Shown here one piece after another: positions 24,794-34,846 of a stretch of 64,000 bases of DNA (position 1 is the first letter of the stretch; every line of letters starts with the position of its first letter). The notes beneath the pieces are model-generated. The model searched no databases. It was not told the DNA's origin and saw only the letters and a program-made list of their open reading frames with translations. The stretch is from Dyadobacter psychrophilus (GTDB lineage Bacteria; Bacteroidota; Bacteroidia; Cytophagales; Spirosomataceae). The stretch spans positions 1-64,000 of the forward strand of contig NZ_FUZA01000013.1 in NCBI RefSeq assembly GCF_900167945.1, read 5' to 3'. The position numbers and the translations under genes were made by a program.

Positions 24794-25570
24794 TTAAAAC
24801 TGCAAGCTCAATGCCAGATGAGCGTATCCATTTACAGGATTAAATGCCGGGCTGATGCGAAATGTAATCGGCTCATTTCTCTTGACAAGCTCTCTTCTAA
24901 CTCTTGTGGCTTTGGAGCCATTCTTTCCAGCCTTCACAAAGCCAACCGTCCCAAATGTTACAGCGCCGGCAAACCCGCCGATCATCATCCAGGCTCCCCT
25001 GATCGCCCTTTTTTCGTCCTGATAACTCTTGAAATTACCATTGGCGTCTGTCGCACTGGCAACGATTCCAGTCCCGATTGCAGCTACCAGGATCCCGGCA
25101 GATGTCCCGGCAATGCCCATTATCATGCCTCCCTTTGACTTTCCTTTATAGTATTTATAAACAGCACGGAGCCTGTCTGGTGTCGCCGCTTGCAATTCTT
25201 CCTGAAAACGTGCTTTGGGAGTTACAGCAGTGGATGATGGTGCCGGAGCAGAAGCTTTTGGCGCATTAGGCGCATAATATCCAGGCACTTCCAGCACCGC
25301 TTCAAATGTTTCAACATCCCCATTTCCGTATTTGATGGAGGCAATCTCAGTCTTTCTTACCGAAAAAAGCGGTCCCTCCGGGTCGGTCAACTTTTTATAT
25401 TTGACAACATTCTCGTCAACTTCCTGGATCAGCACTTCGAGTTTTGTTGCATCCCGGAGCGTGATGACATCAGGCTTGCGTGGTGTTTGAGATTGGGCGA
25501 AATGATTGGCTAATAGCAATAAAAGGAAGAAAGCCCGACGGACTTTCTTCCAAAACGTAGTGATTCTCAT
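24794..25570 (-). CDS. Exported protein of unknown function, paralogue of the next gene
   Basis: This 258-residue protein has a signal peptide (RAFFLLLLLANHFAQSQ). An N-terminal small beta domain follows (DVITLRDATKLEVLIQEVDE ... IASIKYGNGD, about 34-90), then a Pro/Ala linker (115-125). Two hydrophobic Gly/Ala-rich segments (about 147-170 and 190-212) and a basic stretch precede a C-terminal strand ending in LALSLQF. The order of parts is the same as in the gene at 25629-26363, so the pair looks like a tandem duplication that has diverged. The membrane segments could be glycine-zipper-like. No family name was recognised. Confidence 0.7.
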   Translation of the reverse strand: MRITTFWKKVRRAFFLLLLLANHFAQSQTPRKPDVITLRDATKLEVLIQEVDENVVKYKKLTDPEGPLFSVRKTEIASIKYGNGDVETFEAVLEVPGYYAPNAPKASAPAPSSTAVTPKARFQEELQAATPDRLRAVYKYYKGKSKGGMIMGIAGTSAGILVAAIGTGIVASATDANGNFKSYQDEKRAIRGAWMMIGGFAGAVTFGTVGFVKAGKNGSKATRVRRELVKRNEPITFRISPAFNPVNGYAHLALSLQF

Positions 25571-25628
25571 TCAGGAAGGATGTTATAATAAGACATTTAG
25601 TACCATTAATGTTACTAAATAAATGCTA

Positions 25629-26363
25629 TTAAAACGACATCCTCAATGTTAATTGGCCTGACTTATTAAACGGGTCCAGATTAGGGCTGATCGTCAATAT
25701 TCTCAGCGACTGATTCCTGCGGAGTAACTCCGTTTTCACTTTTTCGGCCTTTTTACTGTGAAATTTATAATTCCGAAAGCCGATAAGTCCAAGTCCCACG
25801 CCAACAACGGGCCCGGCGATAGCGAGTGAATTTCCAATGGTTTTGTTATCAGGACTCGTTCCTGAGCCCGCAATGATAATGCCTGAAACAAGTGTGGCAG
25901 CTGCAAATGAGGTGAACACAATTGCGCCCGTTTTTCCGTCCAGAGATCTGTCGTGGTGATAACGATATTTGTCCCTGAGCTGGTCAGAATTCGCCATTAC
26001 GACGCTTTTTTCAAACTTGTCTTTGGGCAGATTGGCCATATCGGCATATTGCCCGACGCTATCCGGCGGCACGTGTCCGACAAGAACAGAATCCCTGACG
26101 TTAATGATTTTACCTGTTTTGAGAATAACCCGCGCAACATTATCGAGGTAAATGTAGCTTTTAGCACTGTCTGCCGTGCCGAGATCGCGGTAATTGATCT
26201 TCTCGTAGCTCATTTGCGTGATCAGTGCCTGTATCCTGGAACTGTCGCGCTTGACGATCACATCGTTTTTGGCCGGGGTTTGCGCCCATGATTGATTTGA
26301 GACGGCGAAGGCCAGCATGATGCCGAGTAACAGTCCAGACTTAATAAATGTGTGTAATCGCAT
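25629..26363 (-). CDS. Exported protein of unknown function, paralogue of the previous gene
   Basis: This 244-residue protein has a signal peptide (MRLHTFIKSGLLLGIMLAFA, cleavage near SWAQ). The architecture matches its neighbour: DVIVKRDSSRIQALITQMSY domain, central linker, two Gly/Ala/Val-rich hydrophobic segments (about 145-165 and 170-190), a basic KKAEKVKTELLRR helix and a terminal LTLRMSF strand. I chose the ATG at 26363, which heads the signal peptide, rather than one 8 codons upstream. The 58-bp gap to its paralogue has no terminator, so the two may be cotranscribed. The function is unknown, probably envelope-related. Confidence 0.7.
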   Translation of the reverse strand: MRLHTFIKSGLLLGIMLAFAVSNQSWAQTPAKNDVIVKRDSSRIQALITQMSYEKINYRDLGTADSAKSYIYLDNVARVILKTGKIINVRDSVLVGHVPPDSVGQYADMANLPKDKFEKSVVMANSDQLRDKYRYHHDRSLDGKTGAIVFTSFAAATLVSGIIIAGSGTSPDNKTIGNSLAIAGPVVGVGLGLIGFRNYKFHSKKAEKVKTELLRRNQSLRILTISPNLDPFNKSGQLTLRMSF

Positions 26364-26385
26364 GTTTTTGAAGTTAGGTTGAAAC

Positions 26386-26416
26386 AAAATGTAAACTACA
26401 CAATCTTTCTACACAA
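26386..26416 (-). promoter_or_regulatory. Probable promoter of the paralogue pair
   Basis: On the minus strand TTG (26414-26416), a 20-nt spacer and TACATTTT (26386-26393) are one mismatch from the Bacteroidota consensus, about 25 bp before the preferred ATG. Confidence 0.4.
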
Positions 26417-26436
26417 CTTGTAAAAAACCATGCTAA

Positions 26437-27159
26437 CTACACACCAAATTTATTGAGCTGTTTTACAAGTACCTCAAAATCTTTGGGATACGGCGCTTCA
26501 ACGCGGATTGGATCTCCGTTCATCAGCGTAAACGACAATGCAAAAGCATGAAGCGCAACACGCTGAATAAGAGGTTGTTCCTCAGTTTCTTTCTTTAAAT
26601 TGAATTTTCGCTTCAGACTGGAAAGAAAAATTGGCTCACCGCCGTATTGCGGATCACATACGATGGGTGCTTTAAGGCAGGAAAGGTGAATGCGGATCTG
26701 GTGCATGCGCCCGGTGATGGGAATACATTCTACCAATGTGTACCCGCGGTATACTTTGAGTGTATTAAAAATGGTTTCAGCTGTCTTGCCCTCGGCCCGG
26801 TCAATCTTCACCGCAGTGCCGTTTTTCAATGGCAAAATGGGCAAATAAACAGAAATGCTGTCCAGGTTATGAATGCCGTTTGCCACGGCATGGTAACGTT
26901 TTGTCACTTCGCGATGCTCGAATTGCATGGCTAAGTGCCTGTAAGCCGCCGGATTTTTTGCAAAAGCCAGCACGCCGGAAGTTTCTTTATCCAGTCTGTG
27001 GGCCGCTTGCAGTTCTGAATTGTATTCTTTTGCTAATCTGAGCACACTTCCTCCCCTATCCGCAGTTCTTTCATCCAATGTTGCCAAATGCGGCGGCTTA
27101 TTAACGAGCAAAAAATCCTCGTCTTCAAATAATATCAGGTCCTTAAAATTGATCTTCAT
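26437..27159 (-). CDS. RluA-family pseudouridine synthase
   Basis: This 240-residue enzyme converts uridine to pseudouridine in rRNA or tRNA. The catalytic Asp is in AAHRLDKETSGVLAFAKN (about 54-72). LLVNKPPHLATLDE near the N-terminus and ITGRMHQIRIHLSCLKAPIVCDPQYGG are family blocks. There is no S4 domain, so it is closer to the short RluA/TruC type than to RluC/D. The target position cannot be assigned. A promoter-like -7 element and a terminator-like hairpin lie before its ATG. A second, distinct member of the family is at 45706. Confidence 0.9.
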   Translation of the reverse strand: MKINFKDLILFEDEDFLLVNKPPHLATLDERTADRGGSVLRLAKEYNSELQAAHRLDKETSGVLAFAKNPAAYRHLAMQFEHREVTKRYHAVANGIHNLDSISVYLPILPLKNGTAVKIDRAEGKTAETIFNTLKVYRGYTLVECIPITGRMHQIRIHLSCLKAPIVCDPQYGGEPIFLSSLKRKFNLKKETEEQPLIQRVALHAFALSFTLMNGDPIRVEAPYPKDFEVLVKQLNKFGV

Positions 27160-27177
27160 GAGTATTCAAATAAAAAT

Positions 27178-27217
27178 AATCCGGAAAAATAACCACGAAC
27201 GGTAATTCTTCCGGATT
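27178..27217 (-). terminator. Hairpin between the ABC ATPase gene and the RluA-type gene
   Basis: AATCCGGAA (27178-27186) and TTCCGGATT (27209-27217) form a perfect 9-bp stem, and an inner ACC/GGT pairing can shorten the 22-nt loop. On the minus strand it is followed by ATTTTTATTT. It could terminate the upstream ATPase transcript, or act within the leader of the RluA gene if that starts at the -7 element at 27248. Confidence 0.6.
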
Positions 27218-27247
27218 GGCCCAGCTTCCTACGAGCGTTTTCTGGTA

Positions 27248-27255
27248 CAAAGGTA
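27248..27255 (-). promoter_or_regulatory. -7 element upstream of the RluA-type gene
   Basis: TACCTTTG on the minus strand is an exact -7 match and is identical to that of the rRNA promoter. No TTG was found at the -33 position. The start site would give a leader of about 85 nt that includes the hairpin at 27178-27217. Confidence 0.5.
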
Positions 27256-27291
27256 ATTAATAATGAATTTAATATTAGCCGAAATTCGATT

Positions 27292-28002
27292 CTAAACCAA
27301 AGCGCTAACCTTCGTGGGGTTTGGATTGATGGTGTCGGATTCGACCAGGCCGTCGCGCAGGCGGACGATTCTGTGGGCATAATGCGCGATGTCTTCTTCG
27401 TGGGTCACCATTACGATCGTGTTGCCTTTGCTGTACAGTTGGTCAAACAGATCCATGATTTCGTAGGATGTTTTGGAATCGAGATTTCCCGTCGGCTCAT
27501 CGGCCAGCAGGATGCTTGGATCATTTACGAGTGCCCGGGCGATGGCCACACGCTGACGCTGTCCACCGGAAAGCTCATTTGGTTTATGCCCTGCCCGGTT
27601 TTCAAGCCCCACATTTTTGAGCGATAGCATTGCTTTTTCTGTCCGGTCCGATTTGTTTAAACCGGCATAAATAAGCGGTAAGGCAACATTATCAAGCGAA
27701 GACATCCTGGGTAAGAGGTTAAATGTCTGGAATACAAAGCCAATTTCTTTGTTCCGGATTTCTGCCAGTTCACTCTCCGTCATATCGCTTACATCCTTGT
27801 TATTGAGAATGTAGCGACCTGTCGTGGGTGTATCCAGACATCCAATAATGTTCATCAAAGTGGATTTCCCGGAACCCGACGGACCCATGAATGCTACATA
27901 CTCGCCTTTATTTACAGAAATTGTAACCGATTTCAAAGCCTGGATTATCTCGCTGCCCATCACATAACGTTTCGAAATTTCGGTGGTCTCTATGATTCTC
28001 AT
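27292..28002 (-). CDS. ABC transporter ATP-binding protein, LolD/MacB type
   Basis: This 236-residue ATPase has Walker [10 protein letters not shown] at 40-48, the Q-loop Gln92 in [11 protein letters not shown], signature LSGGQRQ at 144-150, Walker B ILLADE at 164-169 and H-loop VTHEED. The [16 protein letters not shown] segment and the short length fit the LolD/MacB/FtsE group, which powers lipoprotein release or efflux through FtsX-like permeases. No permease gene is adjacent, so the partner must be elsewhere and the substrate is unknown. It follows the 150-residue unknown gene by 46 bp. Confidence 0.88.
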   Translation of the reverse strand: MRIIETTEISKRYVMGSEIIQALKSVTISVNKGEYVAFMGPSGSGKSTLMNIIGCLDTPTTGRYILNNKDVSDMTESELAEIRNKEIGFVFQTFNLLPRMSSLDNVALPLIYAGLNKSDRTEKAMLSLKNVGLENRAGHKPNELSGGQRQRVAIARALVNDPSILLADEPTGNLDSKTSYEIMDLFDQLYSKGNTIVMVTHEEDIAHYAHRIVRLRDGLVESDTINPNPTKVSALV

Positions 28003-28048
28003 GTGATGCTCTTTTCAGGTTTGGGACAAAAACAAATGATTATTTAGG

Positions 28049-28501
28049 TTATGAAGCCGCAGAAATTTTTCTCAGGTAAGCATTTGCGAATAACGCTGAA
28101 AGAACGACTGCTCCGGAAATGGACTCTTCCTCTACAACCCCTTCATTTTTCCAAAAACTGGTTAAAGAGAATTCCGCAACGTCTTCTGAATGTCTGACAG
28201 ACCATTTTCTGCGTGTCCAGGATTCGAATTTCCATTCGTATTGCTCGTTTTCGTACGAGATAACAGCAGAGCCTTTCCACAAATTATAACGGATCTGGCC
28301 GAGTTCTTTTTGCCCGTCAATGTCTAATATTTTGGTTACTCTTTTCAAAATACCGTCGGTTGTGAATCGTAATAAATAACCGTTCAGCTCACCATAACCG
28401 GCATCTTTCCAAAGGCTTGTTTTCAAGAGGCCAACTATGACTTTACCCCGAAAAATGCGGCATTCGGTTCCGCTGATGTTGGATTTCCAGGATAAAGACA
28501 T
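28049..28501 (-). CDS. Conserved-looking protein of unknown function
   Basis: This 150-residue protein has no signal peptide. It is rich in Trp/Lys/Glu with repeated beta-strand patterns (ECRIFRGKVIVGLLKTSLWK, GYLLRFTTDGILKRVTKILD, GSAVISYENEQYEWKFESWT), suggesting a small beta-sandwich or barrel. A hydrophobic C-terminal helix (SGAVVLSALFANAYLRKIS) might touch the membrane. I do not recognise a family. It lies between the large TPR membrane protein gene (36-bp gap) and the ABC ATPase gene (46-bp gap) on the same strand, so the three may form one transcript. Confidence 0.65.
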   Translation of the reverse strand: MSLSWKSNISGTECRIFRGKVIVGLLKTSLWKDAGYGELNGYLLRFTTDGILKRVTKILDIDGQKELGQIRYNLWKGSAVISYENEQYEWKFESWTRRKWSVRHSEDVAEFSLTSFWKNEGVVEEESISGAVVLSALFANAYLRKISAAS

Positions 28502-28537
28502 GTTGATGAAGTGTAATTATTTTCCTAAAATATCAAA

Positions 28538-31201
28538 TCACTGAAATTCCGCCCTTTGTTTTTCGATAAGTGCCCGCATAGGCTGATAGCGAGTCATAAA
28601 TTGCTGATAATCGGCAGGCAATGCATACTGCCTCACCTTTTCCTCACCCTCATTTCCCTGACCGATCAACCCCTGTTCCAAACTCAGATACGCATATTGT
28701 TCCCAAAGTTGTGGCGCATACTCGTTATATCTCAATGCATTCAGCACCAATTTGTATGCCTTAGCAGTCAATTTCTTCTGTCTGAAATACGTTGAGGCCG
28801 CCGAAACTACATTTTCATCGAAAGGGTTTGTACGCACAGCACGATCAAAATTTTTGTCGGAAGGAGATTTTCGGGCGATTTGTAGCAACGAATCAGCAAG
28901 GGGTTTTGGCTTGGCGCCGGAGAATAATGTTTCCTTCAATTTTTCAATGGCAGCACTTTGTTCTTTTTCCTGGACCTTATCCAGAAGCACAACAGCGACT
29001 TCTTTTTTGTCAGACAAGGCATTCGCCACCGCCATTCCGATCGTACCCTCAACGCCTTCGACCACAGACAATGTTTCAATCGCCTGATCATAAAGGCCGA
29101 GTTGTAATAGCCAGTGTCCTAATATTTTATGATACAAATCACTTTTTTCGCCTTCCTCGTCCGCCCATCCCGAAAGTGTTTCGAGCGCTTTAAGTTTACT
29201 GCCGCTGTAAAATTCAGAGTACAATGCAGCCAGGCTCAAATCCTGCGAGAGAACCGGGTTTTTTGCCGCCAATGCTGGTAAAAGTTTAGCAGGTAAACTG
29301 TCGAGTTTTGCCTGATTTACACCATAATTCAACAAATAGGCAAAAGCAGAGGCGCTTAACAGCGAATCTGTAGGCACCGCGGTTTTGTTAAATGTCTCTT
29401 CGGAAAATTTCTGTCTCAAATTCTGAACGGCGAGCCAGTTCGCCTGCCAGGATAGATAATCCCGCTTCTCACTGGCTGACGCGAGCGAATCCAAAAGCCC
29501 GGAATCTGTATTTTTTGCAAGGATGGCGAGCAGGTTGGTGGCCGGAATTTCAGCCCTTTTCGTCGCATTTTCTGCTTTTGCGAGATAGTAATATGCCGAA
29601 TCCGCAACATTGGTTTTATAATATAACATGCCCAGGTTATTGAGCAATTCACCGCTTTTCGGAAATGTTCTGATGCCTTCCTGTAAACTGTAAACAGCAT
29701 CAAAAAATAGGCTTTCCTGAATCAAAATGCCGCTTAATCCTGAATAGGCTTGCGGCGATGGGTTTTTAAGCAAAGATTGCCTGAAATAAAACGCTGCCGC
29801 ATTACGGTCGCCCTGCCGCAATGCCAGTGAAGCCAATGCGTAGTTGGATTTATGGTTTTGAAATTCCTGCTGAACAGCCAGCTTATAATATTGCTCCGAC
29901 AACGAAAACTCTTCCGTGTTTGCATGCAAATCGCCCAAACCATTGAAATAACCTGCAATGGCCTGGTTTACGGGTAGCAATCTTTGGATAGAAAAAAGGA
30001 CAATCAGAATCGTAAAACCAAACAGCCGCGTTTGGGTAAGTCCGAAACGGAGCGGCTTGTAAAGCACTTTGTAGACAGCCAATTTTTGCTGGAAAAGGGG
30101 ATAAAAATTGACCAGAACGTAAAATAAAAACAGCACGCTCATCGAAAGCTGGCCTTGCACCACAACGTCCTCCAGTGTCTCCAAAACCGGATCATTGGCG
30201 GTCGCAGCCATATAAGCTGTAAAGGAAACAGCGATAATAAACAAGCCTATATAAAGCCAGAAACCAGTGCTTCGGAAAGGAATAATTCCATCCGTTGAAT
30301 CGGCACGGCGCCTGAAACCCCAAATTCCCAGAATTGCAGCTGCCAAGGCAAGAAAAGCCGGGCTGATCAATGTGACATCCCAATCAATCTGTTTGGTATT
30401 TCTCAGATATAATAAAAGAAGCAATAGCAAATATAATATGCTGATGACAAGGAAATTAACCAATCCTGATTTCCCTTTTGAAACAGAGCCACTAGTGCTA
30501 AGCCAGACCAGACCCGCGATAATTTCTGTTGAAGAAACGATCAAAAACAAGATCGTAATAATAAGCCAGAATGGGAACGAGTAAGATGCCGCGGTTAATG
30601 CTGGAAACGGCGTTTTAGCAACAAATGCAATAAGGATAGCCAGAAAAGCCGTAACACACCCAATGGCAAGAATGCGCCTTGCAATGCCAATATCAGGCCT
30701 GAATGCATGGAAATAATAGGTTACGCCAGCATAAAGGATTACGGTCAGCAGGAAAAGTGCACGGTTTACATCTCCAAATGCGCCCAACATTTCCAACCGG
30801 GAAAAGGCCAGGAACACGATAAAAATGATCGTTCCTGCCAGATACCAAAATCTGGACATGGTTGTTAACGCCGCAAGAATGATGGTTAGTCCTGAAAGAG
30901 AAAAGATCAGAAACAGCGTAACTGATAAGAAGTCAGTCTCCATAACGGAAGCCATAAAGCTTTCCGTAACCAAATGTGTGGGTGTTGAAACGCCATATTG
31001 CCATTCGCCAAGTTGCAGTACATCCACCACGGCAGTTGTCTCTGACAATTCACTGATCACATTCCAACGAATCACATTCCCCAGCGGATCAATGCTTTTG
31101 ACAGCGAGCAAAATCAGCGCCAAAATCAAAACCAGGAAAGCCGCAACCGTCATCCTACGCTCAGACGGCGACCAAACCTTCCAGAAAAAAAACTCCTTCA
31201 T
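28538..31201 (-). CDS. Large polytopic membrane protein with C-terminal TPR domain
   Basis: This 887-residue protein has about ten hydrophobic helices in residues 1-405, for example 17-36, 93-113, 119-140, 145-165, 175-195, 205-230 and 315-335. A TPR region follows (about 410-560: LADLHANTEEFSLSEQYYKL, NAAAFYFRQSLLKNPSPQAY, GELLNNLGMLYYKTNVADSA), and helical repeats run to the C-terminus. No enzymatic motif is visible. It probably anchors a protein-interaction scaffold in the inner membrane. It diverges from atpD, with 171 bp between the start codons. Confidence 0.75.
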   Translation of the reverse strand: MKEFFFWKVWSPSERRMTVAAFLVLILALILLAVKSIDPLGNVIRWNVISELSETTAVVDVLQLGEWQYGVSTPTHLVTESFMASVMETDFLSVTLFLIFSLSGLTIILAALTTMSRFWYLAGTIIFIVFLAFSRLEMLGAFGDVNRALFLLTVILYAGVTYYFHAFRPDIGIARRILAIGCVTAFLAILIAFVAKTPFPALTAASYSFPFWLIITILFLIVSSTEIIAGLVWLSTSGSVSKGKSGLVNFLVISILYLLLLLLLYLRNTKQIDWDVTLISPAFLALAAAILGIWGFRRRADSTDGIIPFRSTGFWLYIGLFIIAVSFTAYMAATANDPVLETLEDVVVQGQLSMSVLFLFYVLVNFYPLFQQKLAVYKVLYKPLRFGLTQTRLFGFTILIVLFSIQRLLPVNQAIAGYFNGLGDLHANTEEFSLSEQYYKLAVQQEFQNHKSNYALASLALRQGDRNAAAFYFRQSLLKNPSPQAYSGLSGILIQESLFFDAVYSLQEGIRTFPKSGELLNNLGMLYYKTNVADSAYYYLAKAENATKRAEIPATNLLAILAKNTDSGLLDSLASASEKRDYLSWQANWLAVQNLRQKFSEETFNKTAVPTDSLLSASAFAYLLNYGVNQAKLDSLPAKLLPALAAKNPVLSQDLSLAALYSEFYSGSKLKALETLSGWADEEGEKSDLYHKILGHWLLQLGLYDQAIETLSVVEGVEGTIGMAVANALSDKKEVAVVLLDKVQEKEQSAAIEKLKETLFSGAKPKPLADSLLQIARKSPSDKNFDRAVRTNPFDENVVSAASTYFRQKKLTAKAYKLVLNALRYNEYAPQLWEQYAYLSLEQGLIGQGNEGEEKVRQYALPADYQQFMTRYQPMRALIEKQRAEFQ

Positions 31202-31299
31202 AAATTTTATTTAAACCGTTTCACGGAATTTTGACTACGAGATTTCGCTAAAACGGACTGATTTTCTAAAAAATATCCAATAAATCAATAATTGTACTC

Positions 31300-32887
<1,588 letters not shown>

Positions 32888-32891
32888 GTTC

Positions 32892-32967
32892 ATGAGTTTA
32901 GAGTTTATGAGTTTAAAATATTTACTCATGGACGCTTGAACTTATAAACTCACTTACTCATAAACTC
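32892..32967. repeat. Inverted and direct repeats in the atpD-atpC gap
   Basis: GAGTTTATGAGT (32901-32912) is mirrored exactly by ACTCATAAACTC (32956-32967), and ATGAGTTTA is repeated directly at 32892 and 32908. Nearly the whole 87-bp gap is built from forms of this one 9-12 bp unit. The 12-bp stem with a 43-nt loop would sit between the two cistrons. It could set the mRNA ratio or be a remnant of a short dispersed repeat. Confidence 0.7.
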
Positions 32968-32974
32968 AAGATTT

Positions 32975-33217
32975 ATGCATTTAGAAATCATCACCCCAGA
33001 TAAGAAAGTGTTTGCCGGAGAGGCAAATGCTGTTACATTACCGGGTTCTGAAGGACAGTTTCAGGTTTTAAACCGTCACGCACCATTGGTTAGCACGCTG
33101 GGCAAAGGGGATGTGGTTGTGGATACAGGAGCTGCAAAGCAAACTTACCTGATCGACGGCGGCGTTGTTGAAGTGCTCAATAACAAAGTTCTCGTTTTGG
33201 CTGAGGCTGTTCTGTAA
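32975..33217 (+). CDS. atpC: F1F0 ATP synthase subunit epsilon (beta-sandwich domain only)
   Basis: This 80-residue protein corresponds to the N-terminal beta-sandwich of AtpC (MHLEIITPDKKVFAGEANAV, LPGSEGQFQVLNRHAPLVST, YLIDGGVVEVLNNKVLVLAE). The C-terminal helical hairpin of the usual 130-140-residue epsilon is absent, as in other Bacteroidota. The subunit can therefore couple the rotor but probably cannot perform the extended-helix inhibition seen in E. coli. It follows atpD after the repeat-bearing 87-bp gap; a terminator follows. Confidence 0.93.
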   Translation: MHLEIITPDKKVFAGEANAVTLPGSEGQFQVLNRHAPLVSTLGKGDVVVDTGAAKQTYLIDGGVVEVLNNKVLVLAEAVL

Positions 33218-33233
33218 AAATACATAGTAAATG

Positions 33234-33270
33234 AAAAAGCAGATGTTGCGAAAGCGACATCTGCTTTTTT
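33234..33270 (+). terminator. Terminator after atpC
   Basis: AAAAAGCAGATGTTGC, loop GAAA and GCGACATCTGCTTTTTT form a stem of about 16 bp (one G-T wobble) with a GNRA tetraloop and a T-tract. The A-rich 5' arm also gives a U-tract for the convergent pirin-like gene. Confidence 0.9.
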
Positions 33271-33284
33271 GTGTTTAAAGCGTG

Positions 33285-33986
33285 CTATCGAGCCGTTTCC
33301 AGGATCAAAATAATCGCATCGTTGGATAATGCTTCAAATTCAACCTGCTGCAAATTTTTCAATGATAGCCCGTCGCGCTTTTCAAGCAATCTGTTTTGAA
33401 CCTCAAATGCCCCTTCAATGATAAAAATGAAGACTTGATTTCCTGGATTTTTGCAAAGATATACGCCATCCTGTCGCCCCTCGTACTTTCCTATCACGAG
33501 ATTTTGCTGACTGGCGGGAGCATCCCATATTGGAATAAGCGTATTTTTATCATTTAGGTCAAAAGTGTTTATAGTGTTGTCTTGAAATGGAGAATTGCTA
33601 TTCAAGAGTCTGATTTGCAGATAATTAATGGCTTGTTCCGGGTATGGGTTTGTGAGTAAAAAACCGTCACCCGGCTCCACCATCAGACTCAGGGATTCAC
33701 CAGAATCCACATATCGCACATAACCTCTCCCTTCGTCAATTTCAATAGCACCCACCAGCGGTAATAAAATTACCTCAACGGCCTCATCAAAAGGTACTTT
33801 ACACGAACAATGCGGCAAAAGTGTTTCATCATTCAAAGTCAGTAAATCTCCCGAAGGCTCCCGGTTTTCAGCTTTGTAATGTCCAAAGTTGAAAGTGTAA
33901 AATGCACGGTAACCTTCCGCCTGAAACTGCCCTCTCAGGCTTTGAAGAAAAATCTGCGCTTCTGTATCCATTTGAACAGCGATCAT
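33285..33986 (-). CDS. Pirin-like bicupin protein
   Basis: This 233-residue cytoplasmic protein has two cupin-like halves: an N-terminal domain (about 20-125: FGHYKAENREPSGDLLTLND, EVILLPLVGAIEIDEG, LMVEPGDGFLLTNPYP) and a C-terminal one (about 150-230: NQVFIFIIEGAFEVQNRLLE, DGLSLKNLQQVEFEAL). This is the layout of pirin/YhhW-type proteins, some of which have quercetinase activity. The usual metal-binding His cluster of the first cupin is not obvious. Its ATG overlaps the stop of the dioxygenase gene by 1 nt, so the two are translationally coupled. Confidence 0.72.
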   Translation of the reverse strand: MIAVQMDTEAQIFLQSLRGQFQAEGYRAFYTFNFGHYKAENREPSGDLLTLNDETLLPHCSCKVPFDEAVEVILLPLVGAIEIDEGRGYVRYVDSGESLSLMVEPGDGFLLTNPYPEQAINYLQIRLLNSNSPFQDNTINTFDLNDKNTLIPIWDAPASQQNLVIGKYEGRQDGVYLCKNPGNQVFIFIIEGAFEVQNRLLEKRDGLSLKNLQQVEFEALSNDAIILILETAR

Positions 33987-34717
33987 TATGCGCTTACAAC
34001 GATTGCGTGCGTCAATTCGTACCCAGCTGATGCACTGCCTGTTACGGTTGACATTTCCGTAGAAGTGCCGTCGCTGAATACATTATCCCGTGCATTTGTC
34101 GTATCCGCTTGTCCGTGGCTTGCGTAAACGCCCTGCGCGTAGACCACTTTGCTGATCGCTTCGGGAAATGCAATTTGCGTTACCAGCAATGATTTTCCGC
34201 TCGCATTATACACGTGCACGTGGATGTGTGGCGCGCGGCCGGAATACCAGCCCGGGTAAATGCTTGTGAATGTGACCAACCCATTCGCGTCACTGGTTTG
34301 GCGGCCTCTCAGGAAATGCACATTCGTGTAATTCGTTGATTGCATTCCAGACCCGCCATATTCCGAGTAGTTTCCTCCAGCATCGCAATGCCAAATATCG
34401 ACCAGCGCACCGGCGAGTCCTTCGCAGCTTTTATTGAGGTTTTGGATGGTGATTTTGACCGATAGCTTTGTTCCTTGTCTGTCTGATGTAATGTCGTTGG
34501 TCACGAGATTAGCTGGCGACTTGGTCGGAAACGGCCCTGCCGTTTCCGAGGCAGTAACCGTACAGGCGCCTGATGAAGAGCCAGTTGTGTTTCCGGTTGT
34601 TGTTTCTGATCCAGCTTCAACGGGGTCAATCGTATCGCTGGAACAGCTGATCAGGGGTGCAATTGCGGCAAAACCCAATGCAGAAAATCCTCTCCTTAAA
34701 AATTCTTTGCGTTCCAT
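33986..34717 (-). CDS. Exported intradiol ring-cleavage dioxygenase (lipoprotein)
   Basis: This 243-residue protein has an N-terminal Arg-Arg (FLRRGFSALGF) before a hydrophobic run and a lipobox Cys25 (PLISCSS), suggesting a Tat-type lipoprotein. A Thr/Gly/Ser linker follows, then an intradiol dioxygenase domain with the ferric ligands in family positions: Tyr117 (GNYSEY), Tyr158 (PGWYSG), His164 and His166 (APHIHVHV). Cytosolic relatives cleave catechols such as protocatechuate; here the site is outside the cytoplasm and the substrate is unknown. It is coupled to the downstream pirin-like gene, which may hint at aromatic or flavonoid chemistry; that link is inference. Confidence 0.85.
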   Translation of the reverse strand: MERKEFLRRGFSALGFAAIAPLISCSSDTIDPVEAGSETTTGNTTGSSSGACTVTASETAGPFPTKSPANLVTNDITSDRQGTKLSVKITIQNLNKSCEGLAGALVDIWHCDAGGNYSEYGGSGMQSTNYTNVHFLRGRQTSDANGLVTFTSIYPGWYSGRAPHIHVHVYNASGKSLLVTQIAFPEAISKVVYAQGVYASHGQADTTNARDNVFSDGTSTEMSTVTGSASAGYELTHAIVVSA

Positions 34718-34846
34718 ATTTTTTGCAACAGTTCATGTGATTCTAAATACATAATCGTATCAATCAGGGCGAATGTTGCAGTAGCCTGTCAATGTGTCGG
34801 TGAATAGGCTGATTGTGACGGTAAACGCCCGAATATGAAGTCTTTT

